Assembly (NCBI GenBank): GCA_000711775.1
Contig: ARYC01002040.1
Span: forward strand, 1 to 64,000
Direction: 5' to 3'
Origin: Oxytricha trifallax
Taxonomy: Eukaryota > Ciliophora > Spirotrichea > Sporadotrichida > Oxytrichidae
Length of the DNA stretch: 64,000 bases
The notes below the pieces were generated by a model. It saw nothing but the letters and a program-made list of their open reading frames with translations. It made no database searches and was not told the origin of the DNA. Position numbers and translations under genes: made by a program. Position 1 is the first letter of the stretch. Each line of letters begins with the position of its first letter. This document shows positions 1-10,350 of the stretch, piece by piece.

Positions 1-787
1 TTATGAACTGAGAGGTTGTCAACAAACAGGATGATCTCTGAATCATTGTATTTATCTCTCAGCTTATGTAGGAACTCTATGTGCTACTTTCGCTTAATAG
101 AGCGAGGATGAATAGCATAACTTTCTAAGCCAGAGTCTTCACTAATACCTGCTAAAATTGCACGGGTTACAACCTTTACTTTCTAATCGTAGACTTCTAT
201 ATTATCATACTTCTTATACCAAGACTTATTAATAAAGGTGTTGAAGGTAAACACAGCTTCATCAGCATGTATGAACTTGATGTTATTAGTAATAGCTCTC
301 TGCATTTAATCATATATATAGTTTAAATTATTACTATAAAATGGCACTGTAAAATCAATCACTCTCTTCACTCTGTTGACAGTCTTGAAAGTAATACCAT
401 TTCTCTATAAATATTAGCTATAGTCTAAGGCGAGATACGCATGTCAGGAAACTTGCGATGAAACATCACAGTTCGCTAGTCTACTGGAAAGTGTGCCCAA
501 TACTTCAAAGTCTTCGAGTCGCAGAGGAAGTCAATATGGTGCTGTGAGAACTTTTATTTTCTTGCAGGATGCTTTCAAGTGCCTGAATTATAATGCTGAA
601 CAGCCAATAAGCAATGATACCTAACTGTTGAGGCACTCTTGCGAAGGAGCTTTGCTATAGCAGCATAATTCATTACAGGTTTGATTTAGTATATATTAAT
701 ACTTGTACCATACCTTAGCTTAAACAGTAAATCTAAATATTACTCATCATAAATAGACACTAAATTTCGCTAATTTCTATTTCTCAT
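1..787 (-). pseudogene. TBE transposase (42-kDa type), N-terminal part, damaged
   Basis: DDE transposase that cuts and joins the element ends. With TAA/TAG as Gln the start is the ATG at 787 (MRNRNQRNLVSIYDEQYLDL); the 3' end lies outside the window. The catalytic region shows HADEAVFTFN (first Asp) and FVDNLSVH (second Asp); the Glu motif lies beyond position 1. The frame aligns along its length with the TBE-3 and TBE-4 transposases. Two defects are visible: an in-frame TGA about 75 codons in, after NSGT, and a one-base loss in an A run before the first catalytic motif. Both catalytic Asp present here are kept, so decay may be recent. Confidence 0.88.
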
Positions 788-888
788 TTTGCAAATTGGC
801 TAATTTCTCTACTAACCCCAATAAGACCCCAACTATACCCTACAAATCAAAGCACTTATAAACCTCACTAAGGGGTTTAGGGGTTTTG
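1..888 (-). mobile_element. TBE-1: transposase-side end of a telomere-bearing element
   Basis: This is the right end of a TBE DNA transposon (Tc1/mariner-like, DDE class) that begins outside the window. It ends at 888 in a telomere-like tip (two G4T4-type blocks at 872-888), followed by ATT, which fits the ANT target site of TBEs. The last 70-80 bases closely match the ends of TBE-2 and TBE-5, so these three form one subfamily, distinct from TBE-3 and TBE-4. Confidence 0.92.
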
Positions 889-1414
889 ATTATAAGTAAA
901 AGTTTTTATTCATTTATTTGTTTAGGTTTTGTAGAATACTAGGTATTTATATTTTCATTAGAATATTGGTGCCAGCTATTCATAAATAGAAAAAATTAAA
1001 AACAAATAAATTCTTTTTTGAACTATAATTTATTGAGATTAACAGATTTATTATTTATAGGAAAAAAGGTCAACCGAAAAATTGCTAAAGATTTTAATTT
1101 AATTGACTAGAAAAAGGTCAAGTAAAAAAAATTAAAAAGTAAAGTAATAGCTTATAGATTTCCAGTCTCAGAATTATTATTTGTTTTTATATTTTATAAA
1201 CAAACTATCAAAATTTTTCACAAATTTTGTGATTGTGGCTTGTAAACTTAGATTTTTATTTAACCAATTAAATTATAGCCCAATATTCAGAAAAATATAT
1301 TTTTTCCTATTTCTAGAAACTAAAAATAAATCATAATTATACTTTTAAACTACTAACTTTACTACTTTAGTCTTAAACCTTGATTCAGAGTCAAACTCAA
1401 TCATACCTTTAATT
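889..1414. other. AT-rich spacer with no gene seen
   Basis: Very AT-rich sequence between the TBE-1 end and the MT-A70-like gene. I see no extended reading frame on either strand, no inverted repeat of note and no telomere-like block beyond the TBE-1 tip. Confidence 0.5.
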
Positions 1415-3048
1415 ATGCCAAAGAATTCCAACGAGTAGAGCCATGTGTAGCCAATTACTGTTCACAAAACCTGCCAAAGAGAAATTAGGAGATGTATTTA
1501 TTGCATCGATGAACTACAAAAAATTACAGACATAACCAGTAAAGATATGAGAGCCCATAATAGGAAGCCACAAAAAAACACTAATAAAGCTTGATATTTA
1601 TCAAAACTTCAAGTGCACAGAAGGAAGAGATTATTTAAAGACTTAGAAATTTCAGTAGACTCTTGAAAAAATTAGTTAAACTAGCAAGTCGATTTCTAAA
1701 TAAATCAGAAAAAATTAACCAATATTTGGAAACGGTAAGCTGGTAAATGTGAGTGATGCAGTCGACACAAACTTATTAGCATTTGCTGAGGAAATGGATA
1801 ATTAACTATTTAACTTCTAAATGTAGCAGAATCAAGTCGTGGTGGGAGAGATATAAATTCAAAATCAAAAGTATTAATAAGAAAATAATTAACTAACAGC
1901 TTAAATTTAGTCATTAGAAAGCATTAACAGACATTTAATTTAGTTTTCAAAATTAATATAATCAAACAAAAAGACAAAAGAGTTGATACTATCGTTTGCA
2001 GAAAATTATTAACAAGATCCTAATAAAATTAAACAAAATCATTTAACAATCAAAAATTGAAATGGAAACAATAGAATTTTCAGTTTCAGGCATAACTTAG
2101 AAAATGAGATTTTTGTCTGAGAAATACAGGGAAGACACAATGACTAAATAATTTATGATAGCATCTTTCATTCAGAAATGTTTAGATTAATTGGTCGAGA
2201 TAAATGAGGAATGCTTTAAGTACATCGACCAACTCTAATATGGATATCAATAGAATATAAGTAAAGTGATGATGAAAGAGAATCCCATGAATTTTCAATA
2301 AATATTCAGGGAAAAGATTTAAGAAGATCATCAAAGAAATTTAGTTCATGATAAGTATGTGGAATCTCTAATGGAATTAGAAAAATTAAAGAAGTCTGAA
2401 CCATTTATTGATCATAAACTTCCTTAGATCGCAATAAATGGGGACGTGTTTGACAAAAACTTTCTTAAAACTATAGGTGAAAAGTAGCAATAACTTAGAG
2501 GAACAAAATGGAGTTGTAGAAATGGATTATCCCTGGGCAATAGACTTTGTTAGATAGGATGGCAAACAGTTTCTTCCTTATGTTACTTAAAAAACAAGTA
2601 AACTTTATGATTTAGAAATAGAAAACTTACAAGACAACGGATACCTTTTTATGTGGACAGTTGGATAGAAATTCACTGATGCAGTTGCTTTTATGCTATT
2701 TAAAGGCTATAAGTAAGTATATTATATTTAAAAATAGTATTTTTTTTAGGATTGTTGATAGTGTCGCTTGGGTTAAATTAGGAAAGTTTTCAAATAAACG
2801 GCTAAGGCTATCATCTTAGACACAATAAAGAGATCTGCTTAGTTGGCTTAAAAGGGAAAGTCCCAGATGGAGTCAACTCGTTTACTGTCTCAGACCTGAT
2901 TCAATCGATTCCTGGAAAACATTCCCAAAAACCAGTGGAAATTAAACAATTAATTGAGAAGCTTTACCCTAATGGCCATTACTGTGAACTATTTGGAAGA
3001 AAAAATAACTTAAGAGATGGATGGGTTACTATAGGAAATGAACTTTGA
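1415..3048 (+). pseudogene. Decayed MT-A70 family methyltransferase gene (m6A/6mA type)
   Basis: Members of the MT-A70 family move a methyl group from S-adenosylmethionine to N6 of adenine in RNA, or in ciliates (MTA1-type enzymes) in DNA. The methyltransferase domain is clear after about 2500: MDYPWAIDF (2522-2548; the family motif is usually DPPW), NLQDNGYLFMWTVGQKF, DSVAWVKLGK, GYHLRHNKEICLVGLKGKV, HSQKPVEIKQLIEKLYP and LFGRKNNLRDGWVTIGNEL before TGA at 3046-3048. The N-terminal part (about 1415-2480) is Gln-rich and coiled-coil-like; MPKNSNEQSHV at 1415 is a possible start. One 37-nt intron is kept. The frame shifts near 1530, 2057, 2490 and 2790 and has at least one internal TGA, so it looks like a pseudogene unless the shifts are assembly errors. 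It ends about 65 bp before the TBE-2 fragment. The Tyr in DYPW might weaken catalysis. The family call is firm; MTA1 versus another paralog cannot be decided. Confidence 0.85.
2713..2749 (+). other. 37-nt spliceosomal intron in the MT-A70-like gene
   Basis: Starts GTAAGTATAT and ends in a T run then TAG. Removing it joins GGCTATAA to GATTGTTGAT and restores the conserved order ...FKGYK-IVDSVAWVKL. Its presence argues against a reverse-transcribed origin for this gene copy. Confidence 0.85.
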
Positions 3049-3111
3049 TAAAAATATCGCTTCAGTCTTAATTTCAATATTTAATTTATTTTACACTTAA
3101 AAAATTTTACC

Positions 3112-3766
3112 TTATTAAGTACTCACTCAGGCTAAGTTTAAAGAGTGCAAATACTTAATAAAGCTAGATGCTGTTCTCCTAGCCAAAGATCATGTAGCTT
3201 TCAGACTACCACTCTTTGAAATGACACTCAGAGATTTCATAACTGATCAAAGAAATCATAGATAGCTTGCATTAATATCAACTTAAGCTATACAAGGTAT
3301 CAAAGAGCTTCATAAGTTAGGCTTTGTTCACAGAGATCTCAAGCCTGAGAATATAATGTTGAACTTTTCACCAGTAACAGTAACAATTATTGATTTCAAC
3401 AGAGCCTTAAGAGTGGAAGTATCAAGGCTTGGAAGTGTAATGGGAACTCCAGGATATTATCCGGAAAGGGAAGACTGGAGAGATGGAGACTAACAGTGGG
3501 ATGTGTGGGCTTTAGCAGCAATAATAATAGAGTGTGATATGCCTCGCAACGATTACTACTCTACAAGGTGCGAGAAGGATGCAAGGCAAAGAATAAAGCA
3601 ATTTATTGACAAAACAAGAGTGTCTCAATCAATGAAGCAAATGGCAGAGTCAATAATAATAAAACCAAACTCAAGATCAGAAATATCAATAGAGTAGATA
3701 GAGTTGTGGTTAAGTAAGATTAACTTCAGACCTCTCCCACATGATCCAAAAGTGCATTTTGAGTGA
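3112..3766 (+). pseudogene. TBE 57-kDa protein, C-terminal kinase domain fragment
   Basis: Carries the C-lobe of a protein-kinase-like domain: FVHRDLKPENIML (catalytic loop with HRD and N), IIDFNRAL at the place of the DFG motif, GTPGYYPEREDW (activation-segment end), then GDQQWDVWALA. It ends PHDPKVHFE before TGA at 3764-3766. From 3112 on the frame is open with no defect I can see, but the N-terminal zinc-finger half is missing. The Gly of DFG is Asn, as in the TBE-3 and TBE-4 copies, so this is a family trait. What the TBE kinase acts on is not known to me. Confidence 0.85.
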
Positions 3767-3885
3767 TTAAATTAAATAAATTTACTATAAATTTCACATT
3801 AAAACCTATTAATAACCCCAACCCCTAACAAATTCCCTACAAATCAAAGCACTTATAAACCTCATTAAGGGGTTTTGGGGTTTTG
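3112..3885 (+). mobile_element. TBE-2: truncated TBE, kinase-side end only
   Basis: Homology to other TBEs begins near 3112, inside the 57-kDa gene, and runs to a telomere-like tip (GGGGTTTTGGGGTTTTG) ending at 3885, followed by ATT. The transposase, 22-kDa gene, zinc fingers and left terminal repeat are absent. The tip matches TBE-1 and TBE-5. The truncation point lies about 65 bp after the MT-A70-like stop codon. Confidence 0.9.
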
Positions 3886-3979
3886 ATTGTCATTGCTATT
3901 AATCAAATTCGGTTTATCTCTGGTTTCTCTTTGACCTCTTGATTTCTTTTAAAGAATATTCACTATCGATATATAGATA

Positions 3980-4338
3980 TCACTCAAACTCTGCTGTATT
4001 TACTATATTGTCGTGTATTTTGTTCTCTCTTTAACACAAATCGTGCAGCGTTCCTCTGAACTAAGCCATTTCATACATCAATTTTGTATACTGGTTCATC
4101 ATCTAATTGTCAAACTCTTTATTCTCGAACTGCCACAAGTCCTCTTTTTCTTCTCTCAGTTTCTTTCAATTTTCTCATAAATGACAGTTAAGCCAGATTT
4201 ATCTATATCCATCTCAAGGATTGCCACTAGGTAATACTTCTGTATGTTAAGCCAGTCTTTTGCGAATAACTAGAATACCGGTTGTCCTTCCAGCTTAAGC
4301 GTTAGATGGATTATTTTTAGAATTTACTATCGCGCCAT
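3980..4338 (-). pseudogene. Unrecognised coiled-coil protein gene, one frameshift
   Basis: Read with Gln at TAA/TAG, the minus strand gives MARQQILKIIHLTLKLEGQP from the ATG at 4338, through LFAKDWLNIQKYYLVAIL and LTVIYEKIE, then after a one-base loss in an A run (near 4165) KKLREEKEDLWQFENKEFD and FRGTLHDLCQRENKI, ending NTAEFE with TGA at 3980-3982. Total length is 359 nt, one short of 120 codons, as a single deletion would give. Coding-like sequence continues after the TGA (YLYIDSEYSLKEI), so that TGA may itself be a mutation. It lies about 95 bp from the TBE-2 tip. I do not recognise the family. Confidence 0.5.
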
Positions 4339-4733
4339 AGTTTTCTTAAAATAGGCAATATTGAATAACTATTTCCCAACATTTCTTAAAGGGATTTAAA
4401 ATTTTTGACAATCTTTTTAATTTTTAACTATTCATAAAATATAAAAGATACGTAAATTTAATAACTGCAAAAAATATGTATTTGTAATTAAATCATATTA
4501 TAATAACATATATATGAAATTAATAAGTGCATTCATAAAAAAATGGAAGTAATATTTACAAGTAATAAATAAATATTTGAATTTATATAATTTTATTTTA
4601 ATTAAAATCTGGAATCATTTGTGTTTTTAAGGATTAAATAAGTTTGAAATTGTTTATTTAATATGCTACTGAGATCCCACTTTGGAAAGAAATTTTCAAA
4701 TATAACCACGCTAACTCTCTAAACATACCAATA
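4339..4733. other. AT-rich spacer with no gene seen
   Basis: AT-rich spacer between the coiled-coil gene remnant and the tailed repeat. Nothing recognisable on either strand. Confidence 0.4.
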
Positions 4734-5545
4734 ATGAACATCCTAAATGATTAAATGGCCCAAATAAACATCATTCTAAATAATTCAAAACACTAGCTCC
4801 TTGAACAATGTTTAGAAAAACTGTTCAAGCAGCGATGTACATGCAACAAAATAAAGATACATTTAACAAACATGACACCATATAGTATAAACAATATTAC
4901 AATTGCTTAGTCTTTGACTAAGTGCGGACAAGTTATGACGAAACAGTAGTTAACAATCTCTGAGGTTCAGATAGACCACTACTAAGAGAATCATACATCA
5001 TAGTTGCGCACATCTTTACTTGGGAAAGTTAACCAAATTTTTAACAGATACCCACGAATTCTTGGAAACACTGGCACTAATGTTATGACTAACAATAGTC
5101 AGCACAACTATATATATATACAGGAGTAGATATTAGAAACACACTAAGAAATATTCACTTACTGTTAATGAGATAGTAAGCAGACTCATAAGACATCAGA
5201 GAAGCTGTGAACGACATAATCTAAGAACTTATACTATGATTTGGACTAAGATCAATCAAATAAAGAAACATATCGCCACGTCTTCAAAGCAGCTAGAATA
5301 GCACACGCTGAATTTGAGAATAATTTTGTGAGGAAAATCTTTAATTTTGTAAAATTCAAAAATACTGAATTTCATTACAACAATCTAATAGGCTTATGAT
5401 GATAACAAAGAGATCAAGTTAAATAACTTAATATATAAAAAGGCTAGTCCCTTACAAGTTAACAACATTAAGAAGATTGGGGGCCCAGAGACCTTAATGT
5501 GAACACACTATTATTATAATAATTATAATTATCATTATTATTTTC
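4734..5545 (+). mobile_element. Tailed repeat copy A (possible non-LTR retroelement)
   Basis: A 145-codon frame opens at the ATG at 4734 (MNILNDQMAQINIILNNSKH) and closes at TGA 5169-5171 in the ciliate code. Further gene-like sequence follows, then a 3' block (GTCCCTTACAAG... CCCAGAGACCTTAATGTG) ending in an AT microsatellite (5505-5545). The 3' block and tail recur at 19005-19095 in the same order and orientation, which marks a dispersed repeat with a defined 3' end and simple-repeat tail, as in LINEs. No reverse transcriptase is visible, so the class is inferred. The 5' edge is not defined. Confidence 0.5.
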
Positions 5546-6563
5546 ATTTATTACTATTGTTATAAAATATACTCAATTATCATTGAATTTTATGAATTTA
5601 TCTCCTAGTTATTCAAGAATGGTGAGAGAAATATTTTGAATTTATCAAAATTTTTGAACTTAAAGTATGCTAATATTCCAATATTTGATTTGATTATTAA
5701 TTTTACTTAGAAATTGATCTATTACATTCCAAAAATGACATACGTTAAAACAAAGTATATGAAATTTAAACATCAGTTTTTTGACTCTTTAACCAATATA
5801 ATAACAATCACTTTTAAAAAACAAGTTATTTAAATTACAAATACAAAAATAATACTAACAATAATAACAATAATAACAATAATAACAATAATAACATCAA
5901 ACATAAACCCAAATTTTTTAAAAATAATAGAGATCATTAATAACTTTGCTGCCACTATTTCAGCAATACTTGAGTTTAAAGCTAAAACTAAAATTCTGAA
6001 ACAATTCTGTGTTAGCAATAGTACTTTTAATTTTAAAAAGTTAGCTTACATTAAGTTTATTAGATAAGGAAGTTGTAAATACCTAGGGAGATTCTGCTGA
6101 CAGTTTCATTCAATTTAGTATAACTTAATATCAAATAAAGATTATTTAAAAAAATTAAGTTGTTTGGATTAATTCAAACTATTTATAATTTTAAATTATT
6201 TATAATCGATAATTAAATTAAAAACTAAAAAGAATGATAATTGATTATTATGGAATTAGTAAAATAAATCAATTGATACTTTGTTTGCTGCAATTTTCCT
6301 TAAACTTTACATTTTATCTAATAATTAATATCCAAATTAATTTAAAAAAACAACTTTAACTGGTCATTGAAAACTAATTAATATTACAAAAATAGTGATC
6401 ATTAAAGAAGGTATTTTAAGATATTCTTGCTTTTAGCTTGATAAATATCAGTAAATGTTTGCATATACTTGTCGTTTAAGTGTAGTAATGCATGTCTTTT
6501 TATATTAATCAATATTCTATTAATGTTTTGCCAAATATATAGTAACAATTATTATTGTCTATT
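5546..6563. other. AT-rich spacer
   Basis: AT-rich, with an (AAT/ATA)n run near 5865-5895. The minus-strand frame across that run is a low-complexity product (Ile/Val repeats) and is not supported as a gene. Confidence 0.5.
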
Positions 6564-6945
6564 TCACTATAGTCTCATCTAACTACAATACTTAAACGTA
6601 AATTGCCTTATCTTGCAAGTCTTTGGCAATCCTGCTAACACATTTAAATGCTCATTTGATGAATCCTCATGTTTATACTTAGTCTGATAGTCATTGACTA
6701 ATGTTGCAGATTTTGAATTAACGACTTTTAAGCATCTTAAAATGGATAAACTATTCTTGATCAATGAGCATCAGTCATCACCAAGATCATCATTAATAAC
6801 ATCTTCTTAAATGCTTTTCAAGTTCTTTATCCCTACATTTCATTTAATGAAGATCTTGAAATTCTGATGAAGATATTTTGATGTTGATGCCTTTTGTTTG
6901 ATTCCAGTTAATCTGCCTAGTTATTAAAATATTGCTGTTTTGAAG
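6564..6945 (-). pseudogene. Unrecognised gene remnant
   Basis: Minus-strand coding-like sequence in the ciliate code: DISLQNSNILITRQINWNQT, DLHQMKCRDKELEKHLRRC, then after a frame change EDVINDDLGDD, an in-frame TGA, and CSLIKNSLSILRCLKVVNSK to a TGA at 6564-6566. The mixed polar composition and continuity across the TGA suggest a real former gene or germline segment. The family is unknown. Confidence 0.4.
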
Positions 6946-7690
6946 TGAAATATCAGATATTAATTTTTTGACAGATTATTTAAGAATATATGTGAACTTA
7001 CTATGAAATTAATGATCATAATTATATTAAATAAAAGTAAGATTTAGGATTTATAATGTTATTTAAACTCCTAATTGCTGTTAGAAATGAATCATATATT
7101 CTAACTATATAATGAGATAGGCTTCTAAAAATCAGTATAATCACTTAAAAACATAAATAATAGGAAGATTCAAGCATTTTTATATAAGTATAAAGACCGA
7201 TATTGTATGAAAAATCAAAAAAAGGAAATGCAAGATATAAATGTAAATTACTCTTTGAGTTTATAATTGTAATGAAATAAATTCTACTAATTGCATTAAA
7301 ATATTTATGATCATTTAATATTTTAATTTAATCATAAACATTGTTCAATAATTTTAATTGAAAATCTGGGTTTATTTCCAATCTTATTATCAACATATCT
7401 TCTTTAGTTTCATATTTAACTAAAACCGTATTTTGTACTTTAATTTACTCTCATAAACCGTATAAATTCTTCAGATTTACTAATTATAATTTAACTTGTA
7501 AAGAACTATTTCTTTATTAAAAAAAATGTAAAATTTAGTTAGAAAAAAAAACAAATGCAAAACCATTTTAATCATTTAAGTGTCTTAATTATCGAGCAAA
7601 TTTATATGATCAATCTAATTAGAGGTATTTAATTTACTTTTATTCACATTCTTTATTGTTACTTTGTAGATTCAGTTGCTGAAAATTATT
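6946..7690. other. AT-rich spacer with no gene seen
   Basis: Very AT-rich with no extended coding-like sequence. It ends where the base composition rises sharply at about 7690, the left edge of a GC-richer gene block. Confidence 0.45.
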
Positions 7691-7775
7691 ATTGCTATTA
7701 GTCTTACATTTGTTCTCTCAACAATCTTTTCATTCGGAATGTCTTCTCAGTCCTACAATCTCCTTTGCTTCTTTG

Positions 7776-8462
7776 TCATTAAAATCTTTCAGAGCTCCTC
7801 CAGCGATTCATTTATTGCTGGTCTTTACATTGAATTGTGACTCTCTGATCTATCCCTTTGTGGTTTACCTCCAAGGCATCTGCCACCGTGCTATCCTCTA
7901 AAGCCATCTCTGACTCCTCTGCACCCTCAGCATACAGCCCTGCATCCTCCTCTGTAGTTGCCATCGTCATCGACTCTTCTCTCGCACTTCTCTGGCTATC
8001 CCTCCTCAATAACACCCCCATTCAAGAGTCTCTCCTCTCTCTCCCCTTTGACTCACTCACCAGGTAGAGGCTGGTCTCCACATTGGGATTCTCTGCATTT
8101 TTGTCATATCAGTATTGCAGAGGAAGTCATGGGAAGATCTTCGACTGGGGGCGGCTAGTGGCACCACTCGATTCTCCACGTTTTTATCTACGGAGATGGA
8201 GTCTTAGACATTTATGCTGGGGGCCGAGATAAGTGAGCATCTTTATTTTCTGGGACCATCCTATGCCGATAACGAGCGCCTTTTGACACAGTTCCATTTC
8301 TCAGACTGCGTGTATACTCCATTCAATTCAGTCAAACCTGCGAATCTCCGTAGCCTACTACTCTTTCCACTCTGTAATGGGCGTTTTCCTCTATCCTGCT
8401 CTTTGGAGCGCCTAGGCAGATTCTTCATCTATCTAATGAGTTACAAAAGAGATGAAGTGCAT
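7776..8462 (-). pseudogene. Unrecognised minus-strand gene remnant in a GC-richer block
   Basis: A GC-richer block (about 7690-9150) holds minus-strand coding-like runs: MHFISFVTHQIDEESAQALQ from the ATG at 8462, Ser/Arg/Pro-rich stretches through 8250-8050, and an acidic C-terminal run (TMATTEEDAGLYAEGAEESE) ending at TGA 7776-7778. The pieces lie in different frames. It starts only 25 bp from the YHYH-like remnant on the other strand, too close for two ordinary divergent promoters, so one of the two starts is probably wrong. A plus-strand frame over 8214-8480 is the competing reading. Confidence 0.35.
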
Positions 8463-8487
8463 TTACCAATAAGGAGATAGAGGAATC

Positions 8488-9252
8488 TTGAAGCCGTTTA
8501 CAGTGCGCGCTGCACTCGTTGGCGCCTCGACCAATGGGGTTTCCTCCCACTTTGGCACTTCAGATCTCCACAATGACTCCTTCGCACTAAATGGTGCAGG
8601 CCCAGATACCAATTGAGAAGGTGTAAACATTGAGAAGGTATCAGCTAATACAAGTCTTTCTCTTAATAATACTCTTTCTGTTCCTTGCGTCTATACTAAT
8701 AGTCTCAGCGCAAATGGAGTTGCTACATCTTGCTCTTCTTAATCACAATGCACTAAAGACGACTTAAATTACATTATCACCAACCTTCCAACTGCTCAAT
8801 GAGTTACAAGTATTGTCTAAATCGCTAGAGAAGGTCACATGATCGTTGGACCATACAAGGCAACTGGAAATTTATGGCAGCCATCCGATGTAGATGCTTG
8901 TAATGGTGTTACAGTAAATGTCAAACACGTCAATGGCTTCACCCTCCTCTTCCTCTGCACCCATGCATGCAAGGCTCCCGGCTGGTAGTACTGGCTTAAC
9001 GGCATTTTCACTGGACGTCTCTGTTAGTGCCTGTATATTTCTCATCATCCTGGATCAGATCACTGTCTAAGGGAGGTCGCCATCTAGAGATCTGAGGCTT
9101 AATGTTCTGATTCAATTTCATTCATTGATATAACAGGGTTGATTAGTTTCAGTTAGATTGAGAGTATCAATTTTCAATATTAATTGTTAGTGTTTAATTG
9201 TAAACTTATTCAATTATAATAAACATTTATCATTAATTGTGCTATTTATTGA
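8488..9252 (+). pseudogene. Decayed YHYH-like secreted protein gene
   Basis: One frame runs from a TTG at 8488 (LKPFTVRAALVGAS, signal-peptide-like; the start ATG appears lost) to TGA at 9250-9252. The region VTSIVQIAREGHMIVGPYKA followed by LWQPSDVDACNGV resembles the GHMIVGPY / LW...D.DxCNG signature that I associate with YHYH-domain proteins; the segment after it is Cys- and His-rich (LFLCTHACKAPGW). This family call is from memory of the motif and is tentative. Two in-frame TGA codons (8614-8616 and 8800-8802) interrupt it without any frame change, both where Trp would fit (N-TGA-EGVN, AQ-TGA-VTSI). There is no intron. A telomere-like block lies 43 bp after the stop. Confidence 0.55.
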
Positions 9253-9295
9253 TTATTAATGATTCAATGTTACCTTTTGTCACCTTTTTACCATA

Positions 9296-9310
9296 GGGTT
9301 TTGGGGTTTT
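9296..9310. repeat. Telomere-like GGGTTTTGGGGTTTT block outside any TBE
   Basis: The stretch reads GGGTTTTGGGGTTTT and is oriented as the right end of a macronuclear chromosome would be. The bases before it do not resemble either TBE terminal repeat seen here. It lies 43 bp downstream of the last stop of the YHYH-like remnant, close to the short 3' trailer of a stichotrich nanochromosome. It could also be a worn tip of a TBE-like element. Confidence 0.6.
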
Positions 9311-9930
9311 ATTTTAATAGTAACACTTTAATTAATAAACATATTGTTGATCTGCTTATTGTTTTAATAAATTACATTTAAACCAATTAAATAGAACATA
9401 AATTTCAAACTTACGGTAAATTTAGAAGCTAAAACAAGCGAGATTAATTAGTTTATTTCCCTTAAATCCCAAGTTTTTATAAACAAGTTCTAATTGTATT
9501 AAAATCCATAAGTAAATGTTAATTAATTATAAAATTACACTAGAATATTAAAAAAGAAGCAATAGAATGAATGAATATAATTATATTAAATGATAAAGAT
9601 ATTTTGCATTTAATTTATTGATTACAACTTATATCACTTTTTAGGAAAGAAACAATTAAATCCATATTTACGAGACAGCTTTAAGCAAGGCAAAATGAAT
9701 TTTACTCTAAAATGTTAAAATTTAATAGCACTGAACGATATATATATAAACAAAATTAAGTTGAATTGTTAGGAGATTCTAATCAATTAATAGTTTAAAT
9801 TATGCTATAATTTTGGCAAAAATAACGTAACTATGCAATATTTATATAAATTAAATGGTTTATGATAATCTTTTTTAAAAAATTGTAATTATTTTTGCTT
9901 CTAATTTAATCTGTTTAATTCATTTAAAGT
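9311..9930. other. AT-rich spacer with no gene seen
   Basis: AT-rich, with only short chance frames on either strand. Confidence 0.45.
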
Positions 9931-10350
9931 TTATCTCTTTTTGTAGACTTCTTCCGCATCTGCAATAGATTCATCTTCAATCTTGTAATTCCTATTGATA
10001 TAAACACTGATAAATATTAAGGCTGTTTTCTATAAGTAAATTTTATTGACTCAAAACAAATCAAAATTTATGTAAATAATTATGATAGTTTTTGTTAGCA
10101 CGCCACATTGTATTTAAAAAGAGAGATTCACTTTATTCAACTTGACCTTCATACCGAAGCAATTATCAAGCCTCTTTTGTTTCTTTATTCATTCAAATTC
10201 TTAGCCCATATTTTGTAATAATGATAGTATGATCGATGATCCCCTTATAATTAATTTATAACAATTCCTCTTAAAGTAGTTTATGTAGACTTCATCTTCT
10301 GATGAGTTACGGATTCTCTAATATTTCAACCTGCATTCATAGCTTCTACA
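9931..10350 (-). pseudogene. Unrecognised gene remnant or germline coding segments
   Basis: Minus-strand coding-like sequence: RNSSEDEVYINYFKRNC and GSSIILSLLQNMGQEFE, an in-frame TGA (10189-10191), then IKKQKRLDNCFGMKVKLNK in the same frame. A further patch, YKIEDESIADAEEVYKKRQ (about 9935-9990), is separated by AT-rich sequence that could be an internal eliminated sequence. No family is recognised. Confidence 0.4.

Noticed and set aside
5830-6018. Minus-strand 62-codon frame ending in Ile/Val repeats
   Set aside because: It is the translation of an (AAT)n-type microsatellite and has no other coding sign.
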